52,983 nucleotides of DNA from Burkholderia diffusa (GCF_902499115.1 NZ_CABVPN010000039.1:1-52983); one strand, 5' to 3'; counted from the stretch's first letter, positions 27,542 to 37,829 are shown. Notes: generated by a model from the sequence alone, not told the origin. Made by a program: numbers and translations.

Positions 27542-27979
27542 ATGGCAGATGTCCAGAAAACCGTATTGATCCGTCACTCGGCGGAACAGATGTTCGACCT
27601 CGTCACCGACGTGGCCGATTACCCCAATTTCCTGCCCTGGTGCGGCGGCGTCGAGATTCGCCGTCAGGACGACAGCGGGATGGAAGCGCGCATCGACATC
27701 AACTTCAAGGGCATCAAGCAGCATTTCGCGACGCGCAACACGCAGCAGCGCCCGACACGCATCGACATGGAGTTCGCGGACGGCCCGTTCCGGAAGTTCA
27801 CGGGTTCGTGGCGCTTCATCCCGCTGCGCTCCGACGCATGCAAGATCGAATTTGCGCTGCACTACGAGTTCTCGAGCATCCTGCTCGAGAAGATCATCGG
27901 GCCGGTGTTCAGCCATATCGCGAACACGTTCGTCGATTCGTTCGTCAAGCGCGCCGACCAGCGCTACGGGAAGGGGTGA
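27542..27979 (+). CDS. RatA/Coq10-type START-domain protein
   Basis: 145 aa, whole-length START-like (polyketide cyclase/Coq10) domain: KTVLIRHSAEQMFDLVTDVADYPNFLPWCGGVEI at the N-terminus and KIIGPVFSHIANTFVDSFVKRADQ at the C-terminus. Family members include E. coli RatA, reported to bind 50S subunits, and Coq10, a ubiquinone-binding protein. Which role applies here is not decided by sequence. Start ATG 27542 gives MADVQKTV as in homologues. rnfH follows 4 nt after the stop, as in E. coli. Confidence 0.93.
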   Translation: MADVQKTVLIRHSAEQMFDLVTDVADYPNFLPWCGGVEIRRQDDSGMEARIDINFKGIKQHFATRNTQQRPTRIDMEFADGPFRKFTGSWRFIPLRSDACKIEFALHYEFSSILLEKIIGPVFSHIANTFVDSFVKRADQRYGKG

Positions 27980-27983
27980 CGCG

Positions 27984-28307
27984 ATGCTGTCGATCGAAGT
28001 CTGTTACGCGCTGCCGGATCGCCAGACGCTGATTGCGGTGTCGCTGCCCGAAGGCGCGACCGTGCGCGCGGCGATCGACGCGAGCGGCGTGCTCGCGCTG
28101 CACCCGGAAATCAACCTCGCGCATGCAAAAACCGGCGTGTTCGGCAAGCTCGCGCCGCTCGACGCGCCGCTCGCCGATCATGACCGTGTCGAGATCTACC
28201 GCCCGTTGATCGTCGATCCGAAGCTCGCGCGCCAGCGGCGCGTCGACAAGACCCGCCGCGAGGGTTCCATCGAGGGCCGCAAGTGGATGCACAAGGACGC
28301 GCGCTGA
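27984..28307 (+). CDS. rnfH: RnfH-family ubiquitin-like protein
   Basis: 107 aa. Beta-grasp fold protein of the UPF0125/RnfH family (MLSIEVCYALPDRQTLIAVSLPEGATVRAAI; IGVFGK-like TGVFGKLAPLDAPLADHDRVEIYRPL; basic tail). Its function is unknown; it co-occurs with ratA as a RatA-RnfH pair. Start 27984 is supported by a GGGG-rich Shine-Dalgarno within the end of ratA. Confidence 0.9.
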   Translation: MLSIEVCYALPDRQTLIAVSLPEGATVRAAIDASGVLALHPEINLAHAKTGVFGKLAPLDAPLADHDRVEIYRPLIVDPKLARQRRVDKTRREGSIEGRKWMHKDAR

Positions 28308-28371
28308 CGCGTCGCGCCAGCATCGCCTCATCTCCCTCTGTCCCGATTCGTCAGACCAGGCTGGCACACGC

Positions 28372-29355
28372 TCAGTGGGCCGTGACGTTCGCGTTCGCTG
28401 GCGCACGGCCGGGCGTGTCGCCGCTCGCGTGCGTGTCGCCGTGCCGGCGCACCGACCCGTAGACGCCCGCCAGCAGCAGCGCGAGCGCCGCGATCTCGAG
28501 CACGCGCGGCATCCGGTGGTCGTAGACGAATGCGTAGAGCATCGCGAATACGGTTTCGAACACGATCAGCTGGCCGGACAGCGTGAGCGGCAGCCGCTTC
28601 GATGCCGCATTCCACAATCCATTGCCGAGCCACGACGCGCCGATCGCGAGCACGAGGTTCAGCAGCCAGAACAGTTGCCAGCGCGAGGCCGGGACTGCCG
28701 CCTGGACCGTGCCGGCCGGCAGCGCGAGGATCGCGAGCCAGCAGAGGCCGCCGATCAGGCCCGTGACGACACCCCACAGCACCGACCACTCGTTGCCGCC
28801 GAAATGATGGTGGCGCTGCAGGTAGCGCGTGTTCGCGACCGCGTACCAGGTCCAGCTCGCGAGTGCGCCGGTTGCGCATGCGATGCCGGCGAGCTTCTGG
28901 CCGAGCGTCGTCGCATGCGCGGCTTCCGATGTGAAGAGGTCGACGTTGATGCAGACGATGCCGGCGATCACCAGCGCGAGCGGGGCGACGAGGCGCCGCA
29001 GCGGCATTGCGCCGCGGTCGCCGAGGCCGGCGAGCGTGACGGTCACGGGCAGCGCGCCGACGATCAGCGAGCTGGGCGCGATGCCGATCAGGTGCACGGC
29101 GCCGGACAGCAGCATGTAGTACGCGACGTTGCCGATCAGCGCGAGCTTCGCGAGCGCGACGAGATCCTCGCGGGTTAGCCGCACGAGCAGTGAACGGGCG
29201 GCTGGGAGTGCCGCCGCCAGCGACACGAGGCCGTACATCGCGTAGCGGCCCGCGCTGAGCAGCAGCGGCGAGAAGTCGGTCATCAGCCGCGGCACGAGAA
29301 AGACCATCCCCCACAACGCGCCCGCGAGGACGCCATACACCACACCGCGCTGCAT
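28372..29355 (-). CDS. DMT-superfamily transporter (EamA type)
   Basis: 327 aa with about ten hydrophobic helices arranged as two EamA halves (first: VVYGVLAGALWGMVFLVPRL..., second: LFWLLNLVLAIGASWLGNGLW... ending in LEIAALALLLAGVYGSV). Such proteins export or exchange small metabolites such as amino acids; the substrate is unknown. It is convergent with rnfH and separated from the next minus-strand gene by 181 bp, where I see no other feature. It is probably a single-gene unit. Confidence 0.88.
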   Translation of the reverse strand: MQRGVVYGVLAGALWGMVFLVPRLMTDFSPLLLSAGRYAMYGLVSLAAALPAARSLLVRLTREDLVALAKLALIGNVAYYMLLSGAVHLIGIAPSSLIVGALPVTVTLAGLGDRGAMPLRRLVAPLALVIAGIVCINVDLFTSEAAHATTLGQKLAGIACATGALASWTWYAVANTRYLQRHHHFGGNEWSVLWGVVTGLIGGLCWLAILALPAGTVQAAVPASRWQLFWLLNLVLAIGASWLGNGLWNAASKRLPLTLSGQLIVFETVFAMLYAFVYDHRMPRVLEIAALALLLAGVYGSVRRHGDTHASGDTPGRAPANANVTAH

Positions 29356-29536
29356 CGACTGCTCCGAACGAATGACTGACGAGCGAGCATCTTAATGATG
29401 GCGGCGCGACAGCGTCTTGTTCATTCCTGCACTCGGGAGCGGGCGCGGTTCAGGATCGGCTCGGAGAGCCATCGCGATCCGTTCCGGTGCTGACCGGGGA
29501 TCGCGGCGGGCCGGGTGGCCCTTCGATGATCGGCGA

Positions 29537-30220
29537 TCAGCGCTCGACCGGCTCGGATGCCGCCGCACTGTCGCCCTCTGCGCGTGCCCGCGCAGGGCGG
29601 CGCACGGCGCGCAGCTTGCCGCTGTTGCCGCCGCCGCAGTAGAAGAGGTCGCGGCCGTCGGATTCCAGCCCGGACACGCCGACACCGGGCGGCATGTCGA
29701 CCTGTTCGAGCACCTGCCCGGTGCGCGGGTCGATCTGCCGCAGCGCGCTCTCGTCCGCTTCCCAGGTGCCGTGCCACAGCTCGCCGTCGACCCACGTCAC
29801 GCCCGTGACGAAGCGGTTCGATTCGATCGTGCGTAGCACGGCGCCGGATTGCGGATCCACCTGATGAATCTTGCGTTCGCGATACTGGCCGACCCACAGC
29901 GTGCCTTCGGCCCACGCGAGCCCCGAATCCGCGCCGCCGCCGGGCGCCGGGATCGTCGCGAGCACGCGGCCCGAATCGGGATCGATCTTCTCGATGCGGT
30001 CCTCGACGATCTGGAACAGATAACGCCCGTCGAACGCGGTGCCTGCGTGCGCGGCGACAGCGAGTGCGCGCACGGTCGTGCCGCGTTCCGGGTCGAGCGC
30101 GTTCAGCTTGTCGCCGGACGCGAACCACACGCGCTGGCCGTCGAACGTGACGCCGTGCACGCCGTCGACGCCGGGAAACGGGCCGTATTCGCGGAAGATG
30201 TCTGCGGTGGAGCGTTTCAT
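29537..30220 (-). CDS. YncE/Vgb-like beta-propeller protein
   Basis: 227 aa, no signal peptide. Six short repeats of the type GVTFDGQRVWFASGDKLNALDPERG, GLAWAEGTLWVGQYRERKIHQVDP and GVTWVDGELWHGTWEADESALRQIDP spell a small beta-propeller resembling virginiamycin-B lyase, YncE or SMP-30-like families. No catalytic set could be recognised, so enzyme activity is not claimed. ATG 30220 is preferred over an in-frame GTG at 30229 because GAGGT lies about 7 nt upstream. It is 30 nt after the regulator at 30251 and likely cotranscribed. Confidence 0.8.
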   Translation of the reverse strand: MKRSTADIFREYGPFPGVDGVHGVTFDGQRVWFASGDKLNALDPERGTTVRALAVAAHAGTAFDGRYLFQIVEDRIEKIDPDSGRVLATIPAPGGGADSGLAWAEGTLWVGQYRERKIHQVDPQSGAVLRTIESNRFVTGVTWVDGELWHGTWEADESALRQIDPRTGQVLEQVDMPPGVGVSGLESDGRDLFYCGGGNSGKLRAVRRPARARAEGDSAAASEPVER

Positions 30221-30250
30221 GTCTGTCACCTCGTCGTTGGTGTGCCCATC

Positions 30251-31471
30251 CTAGTCGCCCGGCAGCGGTGCGGGGAGTAACAAGGTCGTCGCGAATCCGG
30301 GCAGCGGCGGCGTCATCCAGCGGCGCGCGCGACCGCGGCCGAGCGCCTGTACCTTGTCCGCTTCGGCGAGCGCGTCGAGCGCGCGCTGCACGGTGCGCTG
30401 GCTCGTGCCGAGCGCGAGCGCCAGCGCGGAGCTCGACCACGCCTCGCCGTCCGCGAGCAGCGCGAGCACGGCCGCGTGGTGATCGTCGACCGGACGCGCC
30501 AGCACAACGGTCTCGCGCGGGCCGAGCGGCTCGAGCGCGAAGCCGCGTGGCGTCGCGGTGACGTTCGCAAGCGGGCGCAGCATCGCGCGCAAGCGGCCGA
30601 TCTCGACGCGCAGGCGTGCGCGATGCGATTCGTCCGCGTGTCTCGCGCGAAACGCCGCGGCCACGAGCGCGTTTCTCGATACGTCGCCGGGCCACGCTTC
30701 ACCCAGCGCGCGGGCGAGCACGAACAGCACCGGGCGGCGCGCGAGCGACACGGTCGTGCGTGCGTCGCGTACCGCGTGGCGGCATGCATCGACGACCAGC
30801 GCGTTCGATTCCAGCAGCGCCTCGACCTCGTCGAGCAGCACGAGCCGCGACGCACCGCGCGCAATGAGTCGCGCGGCCGGTGTATCGAGCATGCGTGCGG
30901 CCGTCTCGACTTCGGCCGTCAGCGCGGCGATGCCGGCGTCCCGTGCGGCCGCTCGGGCACGGGCTAGCGCCGTGCGCGCGAAGTGCGGGCGGATGCGGCG
31001 CATCGCGATGCCGGCCGCGATCAGTTCGTGGGCTGCGCGCGATGCGGCCGGCAGTGGTGCGGGATCGAGGTTCGCGAGCTGCCGTTCGGCATCGTCGATG
31101 TGCCCGATCAGCAGCAGCCGGCGCACGCCGAGATAGCGCGCATGCGCGGCGTTCGCGCGGTCGCCGTGTGCGTCGAGCGTCGCGCAGGCGGCCTCGAGGG
31201 CGCGCGACGGCCAGCCGAGGTCGCGAGACGCCAGCGCGATTTCGGCTTCCGCGACGACGCAGCGCGCCCGCGCGACGGCTTCCTTCGCGCCGAATGCGCG
31301 CGCCGCGCCGCGCACGAGCGCCCGCGCACGCTCGAAATCGCCGAGCTGCGCCATCGCGATTCCGCGCAACGCGAGCGCCGGCGCGTCGTCGCGCAGTGCG
31401 ACGCGGTTCAGCGCGCCGAGCGGGTCGCCCGCCGCGAGCGCCTGCGCTGCGGCCGTGATCAGCGAATCCAT
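30251..31471 (-). CDS. Predicted transcription regulator with two winged-helix domains and TPR-like N-terminus
   Basis: 406 aa. Residues 1-215 are Ala/Arg-rich helical hairpins resembling TPR repeats (ALALRGIAMAQLGDFERARALVRGA). Residues about 225-315 resemble an OmpR/SARP-type winged helix (RRPVLFVLARALGEAW... RLRVEIGRLRAML... TPRGFAL). Residues about 325-390 form a second, MarR/GntR-like helix-turn-helix (SSALALALGTSQRTVQRAL). No receiver or membrane segment is seen. It is divergent from the DUF899 gene by 113 bp and upstream of the beta-propeller gene, both plausible targets. The family is not recognised more precisely. Confidence 0.75.
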   Translation of the reverse strand: MDSLITAAAQALAAGDPLGALNRVALRDDAPALALRGIAMAQLGDFERARALVRGAARAFGAKEAVARARCVVAEAEIALASRDLGWPSRALEAACATLDAHGDRANAAHARYLGVRRLLLIGHIDDAERQLANLDPAPLPAASRAAHELIAAGIAMRRIRPHFARTALARARAAARDAGIAALTAEVETAARMLDTPAARLIARGASRLVLLDEVEALLESNALVVDACRHAVRDARTTVSLARRPVLFVLARALGEAWPGDVSRNALVAAAFRARHADESHRARLRVEIGRLRAMLRPLANVTATPRGFALEPLGPRETVVLARPVDDHHAAVLALLADGEAWSSSALALALGTSQRTVQRALDALAEADKVQALGRGRARRWMTPPLPGFATTLLLPAPLPGD

Positions 31472-31584
31472 TCGAATCCCGACACAGTTGTCACTCCCTC
31501 CGGTCCGATGCCCGGCCCTAATCTAGCACCACGCACACGGCAGATGCGCCGTGCCCGGATATCCATCGAAAGGAGGAACCCGCA

Positions 31585-32349
31585 ATGACCAACCATCTCA
31601 CTGGAACGCGCGCCGAATGGCTGACTGCGCGCCGCGCGCTGCTCGATGCGGAAAAGGCGTTGACGCGGCAGGGCGACGAACTCGCGCAGCGGCGCCAGGC
31701 ACTGCCGTGGGTGCGCGTCGACAAGGCCTACCGGTTCGACACCGAGGACGGCCCGGCGACGCTCGACGACCTGTTCGGCGGCCGTTCGCAACTGCTCGTC
31801 TATCACTTCATGTTCGGCCCCGACTACAAGGCCGGCTGCCCGTCGTGCTCGGCGCTCGCCGATGGTTTCGATGGTTTTGCGGTCCACCTCGCGAACCACG
31901 ACGTGACGCTCGCGGCGGTGTCGCGCGCGCCGCTCGCGAAGCTGCTCGCGTATCGGCAGCGGATGGGCTGGCACTTTCCGTGGGCGTCATCGGACGGCGG
32001 CGAGTTCAATTTCGACTTCAACGTGTCGTTTACCGAAACGCAGCAACGTACCGGCGACGTCGAATACAACTATGTGCGGGCCGGTCACGCGATGGACATG
32101 GACCCGCCGCCGCCGGCCGTCGCCCAGTTCGCGGCGACCTGCGGCACCGACGTCGCCACGTACACACTCGACCGGCCGGGGATGAGCGCGTTCGTACGCG
32201 AGGATGGCGTCGTCTATCACACGTATTCGACATACGCACGTGGACTCGACGGACTGTGGGGGATGTACCAGTGGCTCGACCGTGCGCCGCTCGGGCGCAA
32301 CGAGACGGGCGTGTGGTGGCGCCGCCATGACGAGTACGCGCGCGGTTGA
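31585..32349 (+). CDS. DUF899 thioredoxin-like protein
   Basis: 254 aa. DUF899 family (thioredoxin-fold): RAEWLTARRALLDAEKALTRQ at the N-terminus, then VRVDKAYRFDTEDGPATLDDLF, LLVYHFMFGPDYKAGCPSCS with a CPSC cysteine pair in the thioredoxin-motif position, and C-terminal VYHTYSTYARGLD. Members are predicted redox proteins of unknown substrate. A strong Shine-Dalgarno AAAGGAGG lies 8 nt upstream. It is the first gene of a probable pair with the DUF2182 gene that starts 30 nt later. Confidence 0.88.
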   Translation: MTNHLTGTRAEWLTARRALLDAEKALTRQGDELAQRRQALPWVRVDKAYRFDTEDGPATLDDLFGGRSQLLVYHFMFGPDYKAGCPSCSALADGFDGFAVHLANHDVTLAAVSRAPLAKLLAYRQRMGWHFPWASSDGGEFNFDFNVSFTETQQRTGDVEYNYVRAGHAMDMDPPPPAVAQFAATCGTDVATYTLDRPGMSAFVREDGVVYHTYSTYARGLDGLWGMYQWLDRAPLGRNETGVWWRRHDEYARG

Positions 32350-32379
32350 GTGCGGGCCGGCAAGCGGCGGGAGCGGGCG

Positions 32380-33207
32380 ATGGGCGACGCGACGAAACCG
32401 GCTGCGGCCGGCGCTGCGGGCGGCGGCTGGCGGCCATTCGGCGCCGCGTTCGTCGTGGTATTCGGCGCCGCGATCTGGGCGATGCTCGCGCAGCACGCAT
32501 CGATGGACGCGATGGGCGGCATGCCGATGGCGGGCGGCTGGACGCTGTCGGCCGCATGGCTCAGGCCGTGCGGATGGCGGGCAGGGCGCGCGTTCGCTGC
32601 GTTCGCAGGCATGTGGGGCGCGATGACGACGACGATGATGCTGCCGGTACTGGCGCCGGTGCTCTGGCGATACCGACAGAGCCTCGGCCCGTTGGGCGAG
32701 GCGCGCGCGGCATGGTTGGTCGTGGTCGCGGGCGCCGGGTATTTCTCCGTGTGGATGGCGCTCGGCGCGATGGTGTTTCCTGGCGGCACCGCATTGGCGG
32801 CGGTCGCCGCGCGGCTGCCCGCGCTCGCCGCCGCGATGCCGTTCGCGGTCGGCGCGGTCGTGCTCGGCGCGGGCGTGCTGCAGTTCTCCGGCTGGAAGGC
32901 GCGCCGGCTCGCTTGTTGCCGGCATGCACCGGACGACGCATGTGCGCGGCGGGCGGGAGCCGCGGCCGCGGTTGCCTGGTGGTACGGCGTGCGAACCGCG
33001 CTACGGTGCGGCGCCTGCTGCGGGAACCTGATGGCCGTTGCACTGGCAGCCGGCATGATGGATCTGCACGTGATGGCCGTCGTGACCGTGGCGATCGCCG
33101 CCGAGCGGCTGGCGCCGGACGGCGAACGCGTCGCGCGGATCGTCGGCGGCGTCGCGATCGGCGCCGGTGCGGCGATGATTGCGTGTGCCGCGGCCGGGCT
33201 GGTCTAG
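32380..33207 (+). CDS. DUF2182 integral membrane protein
   Basis: 275 aa. About seven membrane helices and the DUF2182 signature: MWGAMTTTMMLPVLAPVLWRY in the second helix, GAGVLQFSGWKARRLACC with Cys/His-rich loop (CCRHAPDDAC), and RCGACCGNLMAVALAAGMMDL. The Met/Cys/His-rich motifs make metal binding plausible, and the family is called predicted metal-binding; function is otherwise unknown. ATG 32380 with upstream GGGAG is preferred; an in-frame GTG at 32350, directly after the DUF899 stop, would add ten residues. Confidence 0.85.
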   Translation: MGDATKPAAAGAAGGGWRPFGAAFVVVFGAAIWAMLAQHASMDAMGGMPMAGGWTLSAAWLRPCGWRAGRAFAAFAGMWGAMTTTMMLPVLAPVLWRYRQSLGPLGEARAAWLVVVAGAGYFSVWMALGAMVFPGGTALAAVAARLPALAAAMPFAVGAVVLGAGVLQFSGWKARRLACCRHAPDDACARRAGAAAAVAWWYGVRTALRCGACCGNLMAVALAAGMMDLHVMAVVTVAIAAERLAPDGERVARIVGGVAIGAGAAMIACAAAGLV

Positions 33208-33426
33208 TGGCGTTCGTGGCCGCCTGGATATGCCGAGCGGGGCTGGCCGAGGCCCCGCCGGCAGGCTCGGCACCGTGTTGCCACGACGTGCGATCGGCCC
33301 GATTCCGGCCGGCTGCGCGAATGGGGCGATGCGGGGGTGAAACGAAAGGCGATCGAAAACGAACCGAACGGCGATCCGAACGATTCGGCCCCCGAACGCT
33401 TGAAAACGCCTAACCCGTTGTTCGTG

Positions 33427-33457
33427 TTGTGAAAATTCGCAGCGCTTCGCGTATAAT
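33427..33457 (+). promoter_or_regulatory. Probable guaB promoter
   Basis: A consensus TATAAT (33452-33457) lies 26 nt before the guaB start, with a weak -35 candidate TTGTGA (33427-33432, 19-bp spacing). The start point near 33464 would leave a leader of about 20 nt. Confidence 0.65.
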
Positions 33458-33483
33458 TCGCTTTTGCGCCCATAGGATTTGCC

Positions 33484-34944
33484 ATGCGTCTGATCCAAAA
33501 AGCACTCACTTTCGATGATGTGCTCCTCGTTCCCGCCTTCTCCGACGTTCTCCCGCGCGACACCAGCCTGAAGACCAAGCTGACCCGCAACATCTCCCTG
33601 AACATGCCGCTCGTGTCCGCCGCGATGGACACGGTCACCGAAGGTCGCCTCGCGATCGCGATGGCGCAGCAGGGTGGTGTGGGTATCGTCCACAAGAACC
33701 TGACGCCGGCCGAGCAGGCTCGCGAGGTCGCGAAGGTCAAGCGTTTCGAATCGGGCGTCGTGCGCGACCCGATCACGGTCCCGCCGCAGATGAAGGTGCG
33801 CGACGTGATCGCGCTGTCGCGTCAGCATGGCATCTCGGGCTTCCCGGTCGTGGAAGGCCCGCAGCTCGTCGGCATCGTCACGAACCGCGACCTGCGTTTC
33901 GAATCGCGCCTCGACGAACCGGTCAAGTCGATCATGACGCCGCGCGAGCGTCTCGTCACGGTCAAGGAAGGCACGCCGCTCGCCGAAGCGAAGGCGCTGA
34001 TGCACAGCCACCGCCTCGAGCGCGTGCTGGTCGTCAACGACGCGTTCGAACTGCGCGGCCTGATGACCGTCAAGGACATCACGAAGCAGACCGAACACCC
34101 GGATGCGTGCAAGGACGAACACGGCAAGCTGCGCGCAGGCGCGGCGGTCGGCGTCGGCCCGGACAACGAAGAGCGCGTCGAGCTGCTGGTGCAGGCCGGC
34201 GTCGACGTGATCGTCGTCGATACCGCGCACGGCCACAGCAAGGGCGTGCTCGAGCGCGTGCGCTGGGTCAAGCAGAACTTCCCGCACGTCGAGGTGATCG
34301 GCGGCAACATCGCGACGGCCGCCGCCGCGAAGGCGCTCGTCGAATACGGCGCGGACGCGGTCAAGGTCGGCATCGGCCCGGGCTCGATCTGCACGACGCG
34401 GATCGTCGCGGGTGTCGGCGTGCCGCAGATCAGCGCGATCGCGAACGTCGCGGAAGCGCTGAAGGGCACCGGCGTGCCGTGCATCGCCGACGGCGGCGTG
34501 CGTTTCTCGGGCGACGTGTCGAAGGCCCTCGCGGCCGGCGCGAACGCGGTGATGATGGGCAGCATGTTCGCGGGCACCGAAGAGTCGCCGGGCGACGTGT
34601 TCCTGTACCAGGGCCGCCAGTACAAGTCGTATCGCGGCATGGGTTCGGTCGGCGCGATGAAGGACGGCGCGGCAGACCGCTACTTCCAGGACAACTCGGC
34701 GAACATCGACAAGCTCGTGCCGGAAGGCATCGAAGGCCGCGTCGCGTACAAGGGTTCGGTCAACGCGATCCTGTTCCAGCTGGTCGGCGGCGTGCGCGCG
34801 AGCATGGGCTACTGCGGCTGCCGCACGATCGACGAGCTGCACGAGAAGGCCGAATTCGTCCAGATCACCGCGGCGGGCATGCGCGAGTCGCACGTGCACG
34901 ACGTGCAGATCACGAAGGAAGCGCCGAACTACCACGTGGACTGA
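33484..34944 (+). CDS. guaB: Inosine-5'-monophosphate dehydrogenase
   Basis: 486 aa. Rate-limiting step of GTP synthesis: IMP + NAD to XMP. A TIM barrel interrupted by a pair of CBS domains (about 93-205). Catalytic loop GPGSICTTR with Cys303, the flap region (YRGMGSVGAMKDG) and the N-terminal TFDDVLLVPAFSDVLP are intact. It precedes a small membrane-protein gene by 6 nt and then guaA, so GMP synthesis genes are in one transcription direction. Confidence 0.98.
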   Translation: MRLIQKALTFDDVLLVPAFSDVLPRDTSLKTKLTRNISLNMPLVSAAMDTVTEGRLAIAMAQQGGVGIVHKNLTPAEQAREVAKVKRFESGVVRDPITVPPQMKVRDVIALSRQHGISGFPVVEGPQLVGIVTNRDLRFESRLDEPVKSIMTPRERLVTVKEGTPLAEAKALMHSHRLERVLVVNDAFELRGLMTVKDITKQTEHPDACKDEHGKLRAGAAVGVGPDNEERVELLVQAGVDVIVVDTAHGHSKGVLERVRWVKQNFPHVEVIGGNIATAAAAKALVEYGADAVKVGIGPGSICTTRIVAGVGVPQISAIANVAEALKGTGVPCIADGGVRFSGDVSKALAAGANAVMMGSMFAGTEESPGDVFLYQGRQYKSYRGMGSVGAMKDGAADRYFQDNSANIDKLVPEGIEGRVAYKGSVNAILFQLVGGVRASMGYCGCRTIDELHEKAEFVQITAAGMRESHVHDVQITKEAPNYHVD

Positions 34945-34950
34945 TCGCCG

Positions 34951-35550
34951 ATGAAACCGCTGCTGCGAGCCGTGCTGATCGTCGATGCCGTGCTGCTGCT
35001 GGCGTTCGGCGTGCTGTTCGTGCTGACGCCCTGGCAGGCGCTGTTCAACGCGCTGCAACTGGCGAACATCCAGCCGGCGATGCTCGGCCAGGCGTTCGGC
35101 ATCGCGCTGCTCGGCCTCGCGTGGCTCGCGTTCCATGCGGCGGTCAACGGCGACCTCACGGCGCCCGTCGCGCGTGCGGTCGGCCACGTGAACTGGCTGA
35201 TCGGCGTGCTGGCGGTGGTGTGGTCGTTCGGCACCGGCAACGGTCCCGCGCTCGCGGCCGCCGGCCGCGTGCTGTCGGCGATGGCCGGTGTCGCGCTGAT
35301 CGTGCTCGGCGTCGGCGGCGTACGCCTCGCCTCGGCCGTGCGGCGGCGCGAGAAGGCGCAGGCGCTCGAGGCCCGGGACGTGAAGCGTCCGGTCGAACCG
35401 GCACCGGTCTCCACACCGCAGCCGCGGGTCGAGCCGGTCGTCAGCCGTCCGGTGGCGCCTTCGGCACCGGCTGCGGCGACTTCATCGGCCGCATCCGACC
35501 GCGCGTCAGGCAGCGTCGCATTCGACGCGCGTCCGCCGTCGCAGGACTGA
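34951..35550 (+). CDS. Hypothetical four-helix membrane protein with Pro/Ala-rich tail
   Basis: 199 aa, family not recognised. Residues 1-130 contain four hydrophobic segments (about 4-28, 45-66, 78-95, 103-122), and there is no cleavable signal. Residues 130-199 form a hydrophilic, Ala/Pro/Ser-rich, probably disordered cytoplasmic tail. It sits between guaB (6 nt) and guaA (107 nt). The tight coupling to guaB suggests cotranscription but says nothing certain about function. Confidence 0.8.
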   Translation: MKPLLRAVLIVDAVLLLAFGVLFVLTPWQALFNALQLANIQPAMLGQAFGIALLGLAWLAFHAAVNGDLTAPVARAVGHVNWLIGVLAVVWSFGTGNGPALAAAGRVLSAMAGVALIVLGVGGVRLASAVRRREKAQALEARDVKRPVEPAPVSTPQPRVEPVVSRPVAPSAPAAATSSAASDRASGSVAFDARPPSQD

Positions 35551-35607
35551 CCGGCGATGCGTCGCGCGTGCTGCCTGCCGCCCGACGCCGCTGTCCATGC
35601 ATTTGAC

Positions 35608-35640
35608 GCAGCGCTTCATGCGCTGCTTTTCTTATTCTCT
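35608..35640 (+). terminator. Terminator-like hairpin 18-50 nt before guaA
   Basis: GCAGCGC (35608-35614) pairs with GCGCTGC (35620-35626) over TTCAT, followed by TTTTCTTATTCTCTT. It lies only about 20-30 nt before the guaA start codon. It may end the guaB transcript, or act as an attenuator for guaA. Confidence 0.55.
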
Positions 35641-35657
35641 TCATCCTGTCCGCAGCC

Positions 35658-37277
<1,620 letters not shown>

Positions 37278-37328
37278 TTCGGCGCCGGGGCGTGCCTCGG
37301 TAGCGGACCACGGCATCTGACGATGCGG

Positions 37329-37357
37329 ACGCCCGGCAGGGATGACCTGCCGGGCGT
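37329..37357 (+). terminator. Intrinsic terminator after guaA
   Basis: ACGCCCGGCAGG (37329-37340) pairs perfectly with CCTGCCGGGCGT (37346-37357) over a 5-nt loop, followed by TGTCGTTT. The T tract is weak but the stem is strong, 51 bp after the guaA stop. Confidence 0.7.
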
Positions 37358-37469
37358 TGTCGTTTGTGCGAACGGCGATCGTGACTGGATTGACGCTGGG
37401 GGAGCGTGTCTTCCTTGCCGTCTTGCCCGCCCCGTGCACCGCCGCGCGCACGGCCGGACAGCGAGCGGA

Positions 37470-37829
37470 TCAAGGCACCCGCGGTGCGCGGTGAATGGCT
37501 GGCCGCTGTGCCAGCGCATCGCGCGATGCGATGCCCACATCCGTCTCGTCTCTGCCAAGTTCCGCCAGATATGGCCACGGATAGATGCCGCGCGCGTGAC
37601 CATCGCCGAACAGCAGGCGGATGCCGTACCCGGCCGGTTCCACGCCGTCCAGCGTCAGCTCGAGCGGCGCGTCGACTTGTCTGCCGTCAAGCCGGATCTT
37701 CCGGCACGCGGCGCACGGACAATCGCCGCGCAAGCGCGCATAGCCGATAGGCTGCGTGCTGCCGTCCGGCCAACACAGCGTCAACGCACGAGTCGCATGA
37801 TCGAGACGAATCTCTGTCGGCGGCGTCAT
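37470..37829 (-). CDS. DUF971 (GBBH-like N-terminal domain) protein with predicted zinc site
   Basis: 119 aa, consisting of a single DUF971/GBBH-like_N domain (about 5-95). Cys37, Cys39 and Cys42 (GDCPCAACR) with His79 (GDGHARGIYPW) match the Cys-x-Cys-x2-Cys...His zinc site of the N-terminal domain of gamma-butyrobetaine hydroxylase. The catalytic oxygenase domain is absent. Stand-alone DUF971 proteins are of unknown function; some occur fused to Mrp/ApbC-type Fe-S carriers. It overlaps the HEAT gene by 4 nt (ATGA) and is the last gene of the redox operon. Confidence 0.88.
   Translation of the reverse strand: MTPPTEIRLDHATRALTLCWPDGSTQPIGYARLRGDCPCAACRKIRLDGRQVDAPLELTLDGVEPAGYGIRLLFGDGHARGIYPWPYLAELGRDETDVGIASRDALAQRPAIHRAPRVP

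Noticed and set aside
32350..32379. GTG start for the DUF2182 gene directly after the DUF899 stop
   Set aside because: It has no Shine-Dalgarno sequence of its own and adds ten charged residues before the first helix; ATG 32380 has GGGAG upstream.
33208..33483. Possible small gene or repeat before guaB
   Set aside because: Only short, degenerate CGAACG/CGAAAAC motifs occur; no start with Shine-Dalgarno and no convincing frame. It is treated as the guaB promoter region.
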